From Dermacentor variabilis (Eukaryota; Arthropoda; Arachnida; Ixodida; Ixodidae): a stretch of DNA of 64,000 nucleotides. Positions 55,196-64,000 of the stretch are shown in pieces. The notes beneath the pieces were generated by a model that saw only the letters and a program-made list of their open reading frames with translations, did no database searches and was not told the DNA's origin. Where the stretch lies: assembly GCF_050947875.1 (NCBI RefSeq), contig NC_134576.1, positions 52,762,255 through 52,826,254 on the forward strand, written 5' to 3'. The first letter of the stretch is position 1; each line of letters opens with the position of its first letter. Position numbers and translations under genes: made by a program.

Positions 55196-55245
55196 GCTCC
55201 TCCACTTCAGTTATTTTAGGGCCTCGTTGAAGGCCTCGTTGAAGC

Positions 55246-55320
55246 GGTGCAGCGGTGGCGTAGAGGTAGAACACCCGCCTCGCGTGCAAGAGGTCCGTGG
55301 TTCGAATCCCGGTGCCGGCA
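55246..55320 (+). promoter_or_regulatory. tRNA-like pol III head at RTE 5' end
   Basis: GTGGCGTAGAGGTAGAACAC (box A) and GGTTCGAATCCCGG (box B) separated by an anticodon-like arm. It continues directly into the RTE 5' UTR and ORF with no visible junction. It may be a SINE head captured by the LINE, or a pol III-type internal promoter. Confidence 0.7.
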
Positions 55321-55474
55321 ATTTTGCAGCGGATTAAAAAAAAACCCCGCGTGTTGATAAAATTGCACAAACAGGCCTGGAGTGTGGCCTAATCCCGGTG
55401 ACCAGAACCGCTAACGCACTCCCTCACCAGAGCAGGATTGGCCACCCTGGTACAGTGCTTGGCCACAACCTCCT

Positions 55475-56467
55475 ATGAACACAACAATCAAACCCCGGCC
55501 CTCAGTCCCCAGCAGCTGCGAAGCAACTGACCACGGCGGCGGTCAGACCTGCGACGCAGCAGAGGATGCTAAGAATCACTGGATCCGGACAGGCCGCCAT
55601 TGGAATATGAACCTGGCAACGTTTAACGCTAGAACGTTATCTAGTGAGGCGAGTCTAGCAGTGCTATTTGAGGAATTAGAGGGCAGTAAATGGGATAGAA
55701 TAGGGCTCAGTGAAATTAGGAGGCCAAAAGAAGCATATACAGTGCTAAATAGCGGGCACGTCCTGTGCTACCGGGGCTTAGCGGAGAGAAGAGAACTACG
55801 AGTCGGATTCCTGGTTAATAAGCATATAGCTGGTAACATACAGAAATTCTATAGCATTAACGAGAGGGTGGCAGGTCTTGTTGTGAAACTTAATAAGAGG
55901 TACAAAATGAAGATTGTACAGGTCTACGCCCCTACATCCAGTCATGATGACCAGGATGTCGAAAGCTTCTATGAAGACGTGGAATCGGCGATGGGCAGAG
56001 TGAAAACTAAATACGCAATACTAATGGGCGACTTTAATGCCAAGGTAGGCAAGAAGCAGGCTGGAGACAAGGCAGTGGGTGAATATGGCATAGGCACCAG
56101 GAATAGCAGGGCAGAATTATTAGTAGAGTTTGCGGAACAGAATAATATGAGGATAATGAATACCTTCTTCCGCAAGCGGGATAGCCGAAAGTGGACGTGG
56201 AGGAGCCCGAACAGTGAGACGAGAAATGAAATATACCTCATACTCTGCGCTAACCCGGGCATCATACAAGATCTGGACGTGCTCGGCAAGGTGCGCTGCA
56301 GTGACCACAGGATGGTAAGAACTCGAATTAGCCTAGACCTGAGGAGGGAACGGAAGAAACTGGTACATAAGAAGCCGATCAATGAGTTAGCGGTAAGAGA
56401 AACTGGCCACCCTGTATACGCAATGCCTCATGACTTCGAGCGTACCGGAATCTTGGAAAAACGCTAA
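55475..56467 (+). pseudogene. RTE endonuclease domain, truncated by internal deletion
   Basis: ATG at 55475. Blocks: NLATFNARTL (catalytic Asn), WDRIGLSEIRRP (Glu), IVQVYAPTSSHDDQDVESFY, ILMGDFNAKVG (Asp/Asn), WTWRSPNSETRNEIYLIL and VRCSDHRMVRT (Asp/His). The domain seems complete to [12 protein letters not shown]. It then runs into sequence that does not belong to the usual linker and stops at 56465-56467. Roughly 150-200 residues normally between endonuclease and RT are missing. Confidence 0.88.
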
Positions 56468-56468
56468 C

Positions 56469-57766
56469 ATAATCCTAATCCATAAGAAAGGCGACACCAA
56501 AGACTTGAAAAATTATAGACCGATCAGTTACTGTCCGTTGCCTACAAAGTATTTACTAAGGTAATTGCAAATAGAATCAGGAACACCTTCGACTTCTGTC
56601 AACCAAAGGACCAGGCAGGATTCCGTAAAGGCTACTCAACAATAGACCATATTCACACTATCAATCAAGTGATAGAGAAATGTGCAGAATATAACCAACC
56701 CTTATATATAGCTTTCATTGATTACGAGAAAGCGTTTGATTCAGTCGAAACCTCAGCAGTCATGGAGGCATTACGGAATCAGGGTGTAGATGAGCCATAT
56801 GTAAAAATACTGGAAGATATATATAGCGGCTCTACAGCCACCGTAGTCCTTCATAAAGCAAGCAACAAAATCCCAATAAAGAAAGGCGTCAGGCAGGGAG
56901 ATACGATATCTCTAATGCTATTCACAGCGTGTTTACAGGAGGTATTCAGAGACCTGGATTGGGAAGAATTGGGGATAAAAGTTAATGGAGAATACCTTAG
57001 TAACTTGCGATTCGCTGATGATATTCCCTTGCTTAGTAACTCAGGGGACCAATTGCAATGCATGCTCACTGACCTGGAGAGGCAAAGCAGAAGAGTGGGT
57101 CTAAAAGTTAATCTGCAGAAAACTAAAGCAATGCTTAACAGTCTCGGGAGAGAACAGCAATTTACAATAGGCAGCGAGGCACTGGAAGTCGTAAGGGAAT
57201 ACATCTACTTAGGGCAGGTCGTGACGGCGGATCCGGATCATGAGACGGAAATAATCAGAAGAATAAGAATGGGCTGGGGTGCGTTTGGCAGGCATTCCCA
57301 AATCATGAACAGCAGGTTGCCATTATCCCTCAAGAGAAAAGTATATAATAGCTGTGTCTTACCAGTACTCACCTACGGGGCAGAAACCTGGAGGCTTACT
57401 AAAAGGGTTCTACTCAAATTGAGGACGACACAACGAGCTATGGAAAGAAGAATGACAGGTGTAACGTTAAGGGATAAGAAAAGAGAAGATTGGGTGAGGG
57501 AACAAACGCGAGTTAATGACATCTTAGTTGAAATCAAGAAAAAGAAATGGGCATGGGCAGGACATGTAATGAGGAGGGAAGATAACCGATGGTCATTAAG
57601 GGTTACGGACTGCATCCCAAGGGAAGGGAAGCGTAGCAGGGGGCGGCAGAAAGTTAGGTGGGCGGATGAGATTAAGAAGTTTGCAGGGACGGCATGGCCA
57701 CAATTAGTACGTGACCGGGGTTGTTGGAGAAGTATGGGAGAGGCCTTTGCCCTGCAGTGGGCGTAA
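56469..57766 (+). pseudogene. RTE reverse transcriptase
   Basis: The first part (56447-56530, other frame) reads [12 protein letters not shown] and LKNYRPIS; a one-base indel near 56530 restores the main frame. The main frame follows: DQAGFRKGYSTIDHI, AFIDYEKAFDSVETS (motif A), GVRQGDTISLMLFTACLQEV and RFADDIPLLSN (FADD). The thumb, MNSRLPLSLKRKVYNSCVLP and LTYGAETW, leads to the family C-terminus GHVMRREDNRWSLRVT...GEAFALQWA. From 56669 the frame is open for 365 codons with catalytic Asps intact. Confidence 0.9.
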
Positions 57767-57793
57767 CCAGGCTGATGATGATGATGATGATGA

Positions 57794-58204
57794 AGGTTGC
57801 TTTGGCCATTTTAGGGGAACACGATGCGCGAACCAACACGATGCGCGAACGAAATCACGGTAGCACGTGCTTTCTTTGACGCACGCGCCAGTTATGCCGA
57901 GAAAAAAAAATTGCGCCAGAGAGGTTCCGTCGAGATGCGCAGAGAGCAGGGCCATCTGGTGGCAAAACCAAAAACCAATACGCCACGTGACTAAATGCCA
58001 CGTGACTTCCCGGAGCTCTGATTGGCGGACGCGCCGCGCGACGCGTTTTTTTCCCACTCCGAGCAACAGCGTGCGGCGGCGCGATTTCGTGACGGATCAT
58101 GCTTGGCACGCGTCAAAGTGACGCGCGCGTCCCACCATCCGCGCGTCATTCGCGCCATGGCGTTCCGCCTTTACGGCGATCGCGATTGGCGTGGCCATCT
58201 CCGT
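57794..58204. other. Unassigned, GC-rich, small tandem duplication
   Basis: aacacgatgcgcgaac occurs twice at about 57820-57850. A short inverted motif, ccacgtgac...gccacgtgac, lies near 57980-58005. No coding signal. Confidence 0.4.
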
Positions 58205-58490
58205 ACTCTGTACCACAGAGTTTCCTACAAAAATTACTAGAGGGAACTCTGGCGCTAGTGTCTAAGGAAACTGCAATGGGAGCGGTTGTACCGGCATGGG
58301 AAGTAGATGGATTTTTCCAAACTTCGTCCTTTTGGCGTAACGGCTTCACGACTTTGTAGACTCGTCCTTTTCCATGGTGTATCGCGTAGTAAATGATTAA
58401 ATAAACATCATAATTGTCCCATGGCAGGATTCGAGCACAGGGACTCTAGCACAGAAGCCTGATATTGAAATCATTAAGCCATGGACGCTT
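58205..58490 (-). mobile_element. tRNA-derived SINE, third family
   Basis: Minus strand: head CCATGGCTTAATGATTTC (box A-like) and GTGCTCGAATCCTGCC (box B) at about 58415-58490. The body (ATGGAAAAGGACGAGTC, CCATCTACTTCCCATGCCGG) and tail GCCAGAGTTCCCTCTAG through AGGAAACTC follow. The body and tail recur at 63590-63722 on the plus strand, supporting one unit. Confidence 0.65.
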
Positions 58491-58683
58491 CTTTTTCTTC
58501 CTTTTTTTTCCAGCTTGGCTACAAGCCTCAAGAAAGTTTGTGATCATAGATCACACTCGTTTCATGTGTGTCAAAGTATCAAGCATTGACACCACAGCTT
58601 CATCACAGTCATTCGTCTTGTACACATCACGTACCTTCACAGCCATTTACACAAACTATTCATACACAGATCGGCCTTTAACA

Positions 58684-59118
58684 TCACGATGTTTGTATAC
58701 CAACAGAGTACGCCAGACTGTGTTGCAGCCAAAGTAAAAAGATAACATCCATCTGTTCAAACTCGCGTTCAGGTGGTAAAAAACGAATGCCATGTGGATT
58801 GAGGGATAAGCCTATCTTTAACGTTCTCTGCAATATATCCCAAAAGAATATGGCATTATTACAATCAATGAAAACATGTTCGATCGTTTCAGCTTTGTTG
58901 CACAGAAAGCATCTGCTTCCTCGTGGCACATAAATCCCTGTTTCCTCTAAGCACGTTTCAACAGGCAAGGTTCCCGTGTGAAGCTTGAAGACGAATGTTT
59001 TAACGTTTGTCGGTAGACACATATTTTTAACCCTTTTAAGTACGTCTTGGCCAGGCCCATCTTGAAACATTAACCGATACAATGGAACAGGGAACACACT
59101 TTCAATGATATCCTTCAT
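58684..59118 (-). pseudogene. L1/Tx1 LINE ORF2 C-terminus with zinc knuckle
   Basis: LPTNVKTFVFKLHTGTLPVE then CFLCNKAETIEHVFIDC (C-x2-C-x7-H-x4-C), the knuckle found after the RT in L1/Tx1 elements, followed by FFWDILQRTL. Open for 144 codons and ends at the element's 3' edge. Confidence 0.8.
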
Positions 59119-60224
59119 AAGACGCTTTCTTTTTTATTTTTACATTGGAGAGGTACTAAAGGGAAAATCTCGTCCTCAGGAAACGACAGGACGTTACAAC
59201 TTCACGCAAGAACCTTGAAATTGTGTAATGAGGGCCAATGGCTGAAGATACAAAAAATCAGGCATAGGAACTGTTAACATGGTCTGAAAAAAAAACACAG
59301 AAACGGGTTTCTTTCGTGCCTTATCAATATGAAACGTGATACAATTTCCTGAAGAAACAAGTGGCACACCGACAGACCACCTTTCTTTACTCGACGAAAC
59401 AAATTTGTCCTTGATGTTCGCTCCCACGTAGAACACCAGATAAACGTGGCAAAGATTCGGTGAAATTTTTGAATGTGCTTACGTGTACAATACAGTGTCT
59501 GCAGAAGATACATAATTTTCGCAGCGAGAAAAACATTGCAAATAGTGGCACGTGCAAAAATCGACAATTCACGGCCACCCCATTCTTCGGACATCGCACG
59601 CATTTCATCCGTTTTTTCGAGCCACATTGACTCGTTCTCACGATACCCATCCAAAGGTACCCATAGGTAAGTGTTAGGTGTCGTGAGCCACCGGACATCT
59701 TCAAAAACACCGGGCGTGGCATTCCAATGGCCATGCCAGAGACCAATACTCTTTTCCTTATTGATTTCACTGCCACTTTTCTCGCAAAACCTTTCAGTTA
59801 TTCTTAATAATGAGCTAACACTTTCCTTATCTGCAGAAAATAGGGTAACGTCATCGGCATAACCTAGAACACGTACTTCACAGGACTGTATCTTAAACCC
59901 CCTGATTTCTGTATCATTAACTATTTTTCTACAGAGCGGCTCCAAAAATAAATCAAAAAGTAAAAGATTTAACGCAGAACACTGTCGAACGGCAGAGTGT
60001 ACTTGTATGCGTTGTGAGAGTTCACCATTAACAATCAAATTGGTATATGAGCTTTGATATGCCATTTTTATACCTTTACACATGACGGAACCAAGTCCTA
60101 CATAATTAATTAACAGAAAGAGAACACTATGTGATACCATGACAAAAGCCTTAGCTAGAGCTATACGCAGCATCGCTACCTTGAGGAGAGCGCTATCGCA
60201 ATATTCTAAAATACTTCTAGCTGT

Positions 60225-60237
60225 ATGAATATTTGTA
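60225..60237. repeat. Target-site duplication (left) of palindromic insertion 2
   Basis: atgaatatttgta, repeated exactly at 60347-60359. Confidence 0.85.
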
Positions 60238-60346
60238 GAAGGGTTGAAATCTGGGCCAGTTGGTACATACTTGATCGAAAGAACCAGTCAAAAACACAAA
60301 GGACAAAGGATCTTGTCCTTTGTGTTTTTGACTCGTTTTTTCGTTC
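60238..60346 (-). mobile_element. Palindromic (snapback) short retroposon inside L1/Tx1 LINE
   Basis: 109 bp with 21-bp perfect arms (60286-60306 and 60313-60333) around 6 nt, and unpaired flank containing GGGCCAGTTGGTACATAC. A 13-bp TSD brackets it, and the host RT frame is continuous without it. Same design and a related unpaired motif as 17192-17351. Confidence 0.78.
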
Positions 60347-60359
60347 ATGAATATTTGTA
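60347..60359. repeat. Target-site duplication (right) of palindromic insertion 2
   Basis: Exact copy of 60225-60237. Confidence 0.85.
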
Positions 60360-60917
60360 AATAATTTCCTACCCCTGATGCCGCATGTCTGATGCGGCCC
60401 AACTAACTTCCGTATAACTCCCTGTAGCCTTGCTGCCAGAACTTTCATGAAAACCTTGTAGCCAACAATTGTCAACGTAATAGGCCTGTATCCCGTTAAT
60501 TTCGTAATATATCTATATCTTTGCATTTTTGGATTAGTACTGTGTGCGCACGATTGAGCGATGGAGGTGAAGTCCCCCGCTCGAGTGCCTCTGAAAATAC
60601 TTCATGCAATGCTGTTGCCATATCCGTCTTGAAGGCCTTGTAAAACGCCGCGGTAATCCCATCCGGACCAGGAGATTCGCCCAGCTTATGTCCTCAATAG
60701 CCCTCTCAATCTCTTCCATACTAATATTCATTTCTAATAAATTCGTTTCCTCTTTGCCAAGCGTCGGAATTTCTGCCAAAAAGTCCTCCTCCTAGCCCGG
60801 CACCTTTGGCTCACGACAAGCAAACAACTCTGTATAGTAACTTTCAAATGCCGTCATGATAACTTTCTGTTCTCTGAATGCCTTAGCATTATATTCTGTT
60901 TCCAATATTTCATTTCC

Positions 60918-61307
60918 TCAAGCGTACGCCTTTTCATCTGACAAAGCTCGCTTTGTTGGTACTTCCCCCGCGAGATATTTTTCAGCTCGTGCACGTATAA
61001 TTGCACCTCTATATTTATCCTCCTCTAAGCTTTCTAGTTTTCTTTTAATGACTTGCAGTTCTTGCGTCACCAAACCCGGATTAGCTGTTTCGATTCCCAC
61101 CAAGTCTTCGAGCTCCTGCCGCAGACCCTGTTCATGTTTTTGAGCTTGATACTTCATGTGCCCACCTCTTTCTATTTCGTTAAATTTTACCCTTTGTTTA
61201 AATAATTCCCATTTCTCAGCGGCACTGCGTAGTGTGTCATTAAAAAATTGCTGTATTTCCTTTTTGTTATCTACGAACACGTCATCCTTGATAAGCTTGG
61301 CGTTCAA
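60918..61307 (-). pseudogene. L1/Tx1 LINE ORF2 linker region
   Basis: Charged helical stretch of 129 codons (FKQRVKFNEIERGGHMKYQA, LQVIKRKLESLEEDKYRGAI, RAEKYLAGEVPTKRALSDEK), typical of the segment between endonuclease and RT in L1/Tx1 ORF2. Confidence 0.75.
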
Positions 61308-61337
61308 TTTCCACCTTTCCCATTCAAGTTTCCTTTT

Positions 61338-62065
61338 TTACTTTTGGCCGATCTCGAAGGTCACTAAACAATGGTGACTGAAAGAAAGAGCATCAACATC
61401 GTAGTTCTGACACAAAGGCGCAATCTGCGAACACACATACACTCGATCTAGTCGTGCATGGCTGGTGCTTTGAAAGTGTGTGAAGTACTCGCGAATTCCA
61501 CCTCTTGCAAACTGTGCCACATCATTTAAAGAGAATTTGCTCACGCATTCTTTAAGTTACGCAACGCTCATCAATTGCACTAAAAGTGTTTGAACGCTCT
61601 TCCTGATTAAGGACACAATTGTAGTCACCCAACACAATCAAACACCTCTCACAATCAAAATACATACTTAATTCGCGAAAGAACAAACATCTTTCATGCG
61701 GCTTTGTAGGTGCATAGACACAAATAAATCTAAATTTCGCTTCCTTGTAAGAAAGATCGCACAAAACAAAACGTCCTTGCAAGCAACTTGTGACAGTTTC
61801 CACGACAATGCCAATTGAATTTTTAAGAAACAGCATACAGCCGGCTGATGTTCTCACCGCATGGCTCACGCATACATTGTACCTTAAAGAAAATTTTGCT
61901 ACCAAGCCTTCAGTCGCCTCCTTTCTGCTAACCTGTCTCCTGGGCCGCAAGCAAATCTAGGTCTCTTTCTTGCATTATGCGTTTGACCTGATATTGCTTG
62001 CGACTAGCCCCTAGACCCCGTACATTGAGCGCACCGACGCGTAATGGTGCAGGTATACTAATCAT
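61338..62065 (-). pseudogene. L1/Tx1 LINE endonuclease
   Basis: ATG at 62065-62063 starts ORF2: GALNVRGLGASRKQYQ, LDLLAAQET, then a frameshift near 61935 to SAGCMLFLKNSIGIVVETV, FICVYAPTKPHERCLFFREL and LIVLGDYNCVLN. A break at 61552 is followed by HARLDRVYV and LSFSHHCLVTFEI, where the usual S-D-H reads S-H-H. The terminal Asp is thus lost. Confidence 0.82.
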
Positions 62066-62136
62066 GGTGATTGTAAGTGCGAACCACCAGTACAACGATT
62101 ACCGTGGCTCTACCCTGCAGTGGGAATACCGGGGTA

Positions 62137-63380
62137 TTACTTATCGCGTCCCTGACCCCGAACCAGCGACGATGACGCCGACCGGACTTCGGGGACATAT
62201 TTTTCACCCTTGGCTCCAACAACGCGATGCCACTGACGCTCCAGGCGTTTAACCTTGCGTTCGGTGCTGTCCTCCGTCAACTTCGGAATGCCTGTTCTGG
62301 GACGCTTCACGCGTGCCGCGGTCTCGCCCGTAGCGTCTGCTTGATCTTCGGCCGTAGTGATCTCGGTGCTGTCGTTCATGTCTTCCTCTTCACTTGCGTG
62401 ACTTAAGGGCAGTGGATCTTGCGTACAGCCTATTTCGGCGCGTTCCTCAGTTGCCTTCGTCAAGTCCCGGCTGTCAGGTGTCGTCCCTGCAGCTTTCTCG
62501 GCCTCCGTCTCCCGGGCCTTGTCTTCGCGTTCCTTGGTGTTGCTGTTCGGGGCAGACGTTTCGGCCTCTCTTGGACTTCTTCTGTTGGGAGAACCGTTTT
62601 AGTTACTCTAGCGTAGCTCCTTGCATAATCATAGCTTTCGTGCCCGAACGCCCGGCACACACCACAGCGTGTGATCTAGCAGTCCCGTCGAATGTGTCCT
62701 TGCCTTCGGCACCTCAAACATAGCGGGGACCGGCCCGGGGCCACAAGAAGGACGGTGCCACTTCCTAACTTGAAAAGATGAGACAGGTCATCAAGCTCAA
62801 CACCTTCCTTAAGTCTCATTCGCACGACTCTCGTCGTGGACGTCGCATGTTCAAAACCGGTGATGGACCAGTTGTCGTTCGACATATCAAGGACGTCACC
62901 AAACCTGCTCAACGCTTGCCGAAAGCTCTCACTTTGGACAACAAAGTCGACCCAGTGCACTTTCACGGTGACGTCTTGTTGGACGGGGTCAATGACAGCG
63001 CAAAAGCCGCCCTTGACTTGAAGTCCACCCGTTTTCACCAGACGATCCTTTTCCGCCTTGCTGCGCAACTTGACTAGCCAGATGTGATTCATCTGGAAGG
63101 CTCCTATACCCGTGATGTTCTTGATGATACCAGCTTCCTCCAATGTCTTTCGAAAATCTTCCAGCCTATCATATGGTCTTCTTGCCAGGTCACCGTGCAA
63201 AAAAATAAGCACACTGCTGCATGTTCTCACCTGAAGCAACGTTGGCAACAAGATCCTATAATTCGAGGCTGCAGAAGAAAAGCTGTCGCCGCGGCCTACG
63301 GCAGCCGCCAAAGAACCTCGCGCGGAGCGAGCCATCACGCGTCCAGTGCCGAACGCGGAGCCATCAAGCGATGGACGCAT
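62137..63380 (-). pseudogene. L1/Tx1 LINE ORF1 with CCHC knuckles
   Basis: ATG at 63380-63378. An RRM-like part (GIGAFQMNHIWLVKLRSKAE, CAVIDPVQQDVTVKVHWVDF) leads to CLRCRRQGHIRRDC (CCHC). An in-frame TAG follows at 62676-62678, then a second, damaged knuckle (VCRAFGHESYDYA). After a frameshift near 62460 comes an acidic, low-complexity C-terminus. It ends 71 bp before the ORF2 ATG. Confidence 0.8.
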
Positions 63381-63589
63381 GTATCGAGAAGCGAATGAAA
63401 CAGCCTTATGAATTTATCGCGGGCATGCCAGTGCCTTGAGACACTTGGCGTGTTTCAATTTGGCCACCTGGACAAGCTCAATCGTTGCAATTAATAGCAA
63501 TTGTGCGTGTTCCCGGCGTCTTCTGCACTTCGAAGAGTATAGATTGCTCCGAAATTTACGACAATAAAATTTATATAGCGCAATATATA

Positions 63590-63722
63590 AATAAGAACGT
63601 CTGAGTTCACAAGCACGAAGATCAGACAAATCCATGTACTTCCCATAATTCCCATGGTGGTACAACGACTGCAGCGCCAGAGTTCCCTCTAGTAATTATT
63701 GTATGGAACTCTAAGCTGATGT
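63590..63722 (+). mobile_element. SINE tail (third family), plus strand
   Basis: aaatccatgtacttcccata, ggtggtacaacgactgcagc and gccagagttccctctagtaa follow the order of the minus-strand SINE at 58205-58490. The tRNA head is not recognisable upstream. Confidence 0.65.
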
Positions 63723-63916
63723 ACGGAGCGGCGGGCGAGGAACAAGTCGAGGCAACCTAGCAGCCGCCGGAGAAGAACGCCCCTCCTCCCTCCCCTCTCC
63801 CCCATGCCTCGCGCGCCACAGTAGAGGGCAAGCATCCAGGCCGCCTTAGGCTGCCTTCATCGCTCTTGCACGCGAGATTGAACCGCGTTCGCCGGCTCAC
63901 CCTCACCCGCTTAAAT
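63723..63916. other. GC-rich, pyrimidine-rich stretch
   Basis: Contains a long C/T run (ctcctccctcccctctccccc at about 63784-63804). No gene or repeat assigned. Confidence 0.35.
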
Positions 63917-63995
63917 CATAGGGAACCTCATGGCGGCGTGCCTCATAATCAGATCGCGGTTTTGTCACGTAAAACCGCACAATTTGGTAAACTTC
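63917..63995 (+). mobile_element. SINE tail (second family), cut by window end
   Basis: ggcggcgtgcctcataatca and gatcgcggttttgtcacgta followed by aaaaccgcacaattt match the tail seen at 23930-23985. The head is missing. Confidence 0.75.
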
Positions 63996-64000
63996 ACGGC

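Larger units (their letters stand above)
55240..57793 (+). mobile_element. RTE-clade LINE (BovB-like) with internal deletion
   Basis: tRNA-like head, 5' UTR, endonuclease, RT and an ATG-repeat tail (57773-57793). A single ORF type without RNase H and a short simple-repeat tail fit the RTE clade. The link between endonuclease and RT is deleted. Two 5'-truncated copies of its 3' end are in this window (35095-35410 and 46563-46888). Confidence 0.88.
59274..60950 (-). pseudogene. L1/Tx1 LINE reverse transcriptase, broken
   Basis: N-terminal part at 60360-60780 (ISMEEIERAIEDIS, LTGYRPITLTIVGYKVFMKV, VGPHQTCGIRGRKLFTNIH), then the palindromic insertion at 60238-60346, then 59274-60173: a motif A remnant (LRIALAKAFVMVSHS, first Asp changed to Ala), QSSYTNLIVNGELSQ, VRQCSALNLLLFDLFLEPLC and VLGYADDVTLFSAD (YADD). 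The text on either side of the insertion joins in frame when the insertion and one TSD copy are removed. Motif B has lost its PQGCPLSP spelling. Not functional. Confidence 0.82.
58684..63380 (-). mobile_element. L1/Tx1-type LINE, degraded, interrupted by palindromic insertion
   Basis: Order on the minus strand: ORF1 with RRM-like and CCHC parts (62137-63380), then ORF2 with endonuclease, RT and a C-terminal zinc knuckle (58684-62065). The endonuclease spelling (ALNVRGLG, LAAQET, VLGDYN) and the C-terminal RCFLCNKAETIEHVFIDC knuckle fit the L1/Tx1 group. Many frame breaks. No poly(A) tail was recognised at the 3' end. Confidence 0.85.

Noticed and set aside
55246..55320. Apparent tRNA gene
   Set aside because: No convincing acceptor stem pairing, and it continues into an RTE 5' UTR; treated as a tRNA-derived head.
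1..64000. CRISPR array, prophage, bacterial operon or integron
   Set aside because: No direct-repeat/spacer array, no ribosome-binding-site-led gene strings, and the content is wholly eukaryotic retroelement type.

Overview
The window looks like gene-poor chromosomal DNA from a chelicerate, most likely a hard (ixodid) tick. This is an inference from repeat content: tRNA-derived SINE types typical of ticks, an RTE (BovB-like) LINE ending in ATG repeats, Penelope-like elements, and many CR1/Jockey-group LINEs. I found no bacterial, phage or CRISPR features, and no intact ordinary host gene. By my boundaries about 60% of the 64 kb is transposable element sequence, much of it nested.

Layout. 1-4837: no recognisable feature. 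4849-10247 (-): a nearly complete I-group LINE (gag-like ORF1; ORF2 with endonuclease, reverse transcriptase and RNase H) with a perfect 11-bp target-site duplication (TSD). 10425-11035: three copies of one tRNA-derived SINE, in opposed orientations. 11036-16900: mostly unexplained, with diverged repeats and two further SINEs. 17090-20260 (-): Penelope-like element A, carrying a hammerhead-like motif and a palindromic insertion. 20531-20885: probable solo LTR. 21121-24420 (-): LINE pieces, including an ORF1 with an SGNH-esterase signature. 24443-25740 (-): 3' part of a Gypsy element. 26512-30345 (-): a CR1-group LINE whose ORF1 begins with a 2A-like motif, with a partly duplicated 5' segment beyond it. 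31-37.6 kb: sparse repeats and a short RTE copy with a snapback 5' end. 37640-46888: a nest of PLE-B, Gypsy gag/protease, a LINE split by a complete Gypsy element with 148-bp LTRs, a Gypsy gag, and a second RTE 3' end. 48000-51046 (-): degraded LINEs. 51275-52628 (-): a THAP-domain, P-element-like transposase fragment. 55240-57793 (+): an RTE element with a tRNA-like head. 58205-63380 (-): a SINE, then an L1/Tx1-type LINE interrupted by a second palindromic insertion. The window ends in SINE tails.

How the parts relate. Autonomous elements (I, CR1, L1/Tx1, RTE, PLE, Gypsy) sit among short non-autonomous ones. The autonomous copies nearly all carry stops, frameshifts or deletions and are probably dead, although the RTE 3' ends are so alike that the family was active recently. 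Three insertions (17192-17351, 35095-35410, 60238-60346) share one unusual structure: inverted-repeat arms inside perfect 10-13 bp TSDs, as expected from snapback or template switching during target-primed reverse transcription. This and the 2A-bearing ORF1 are the most interesting signals here.
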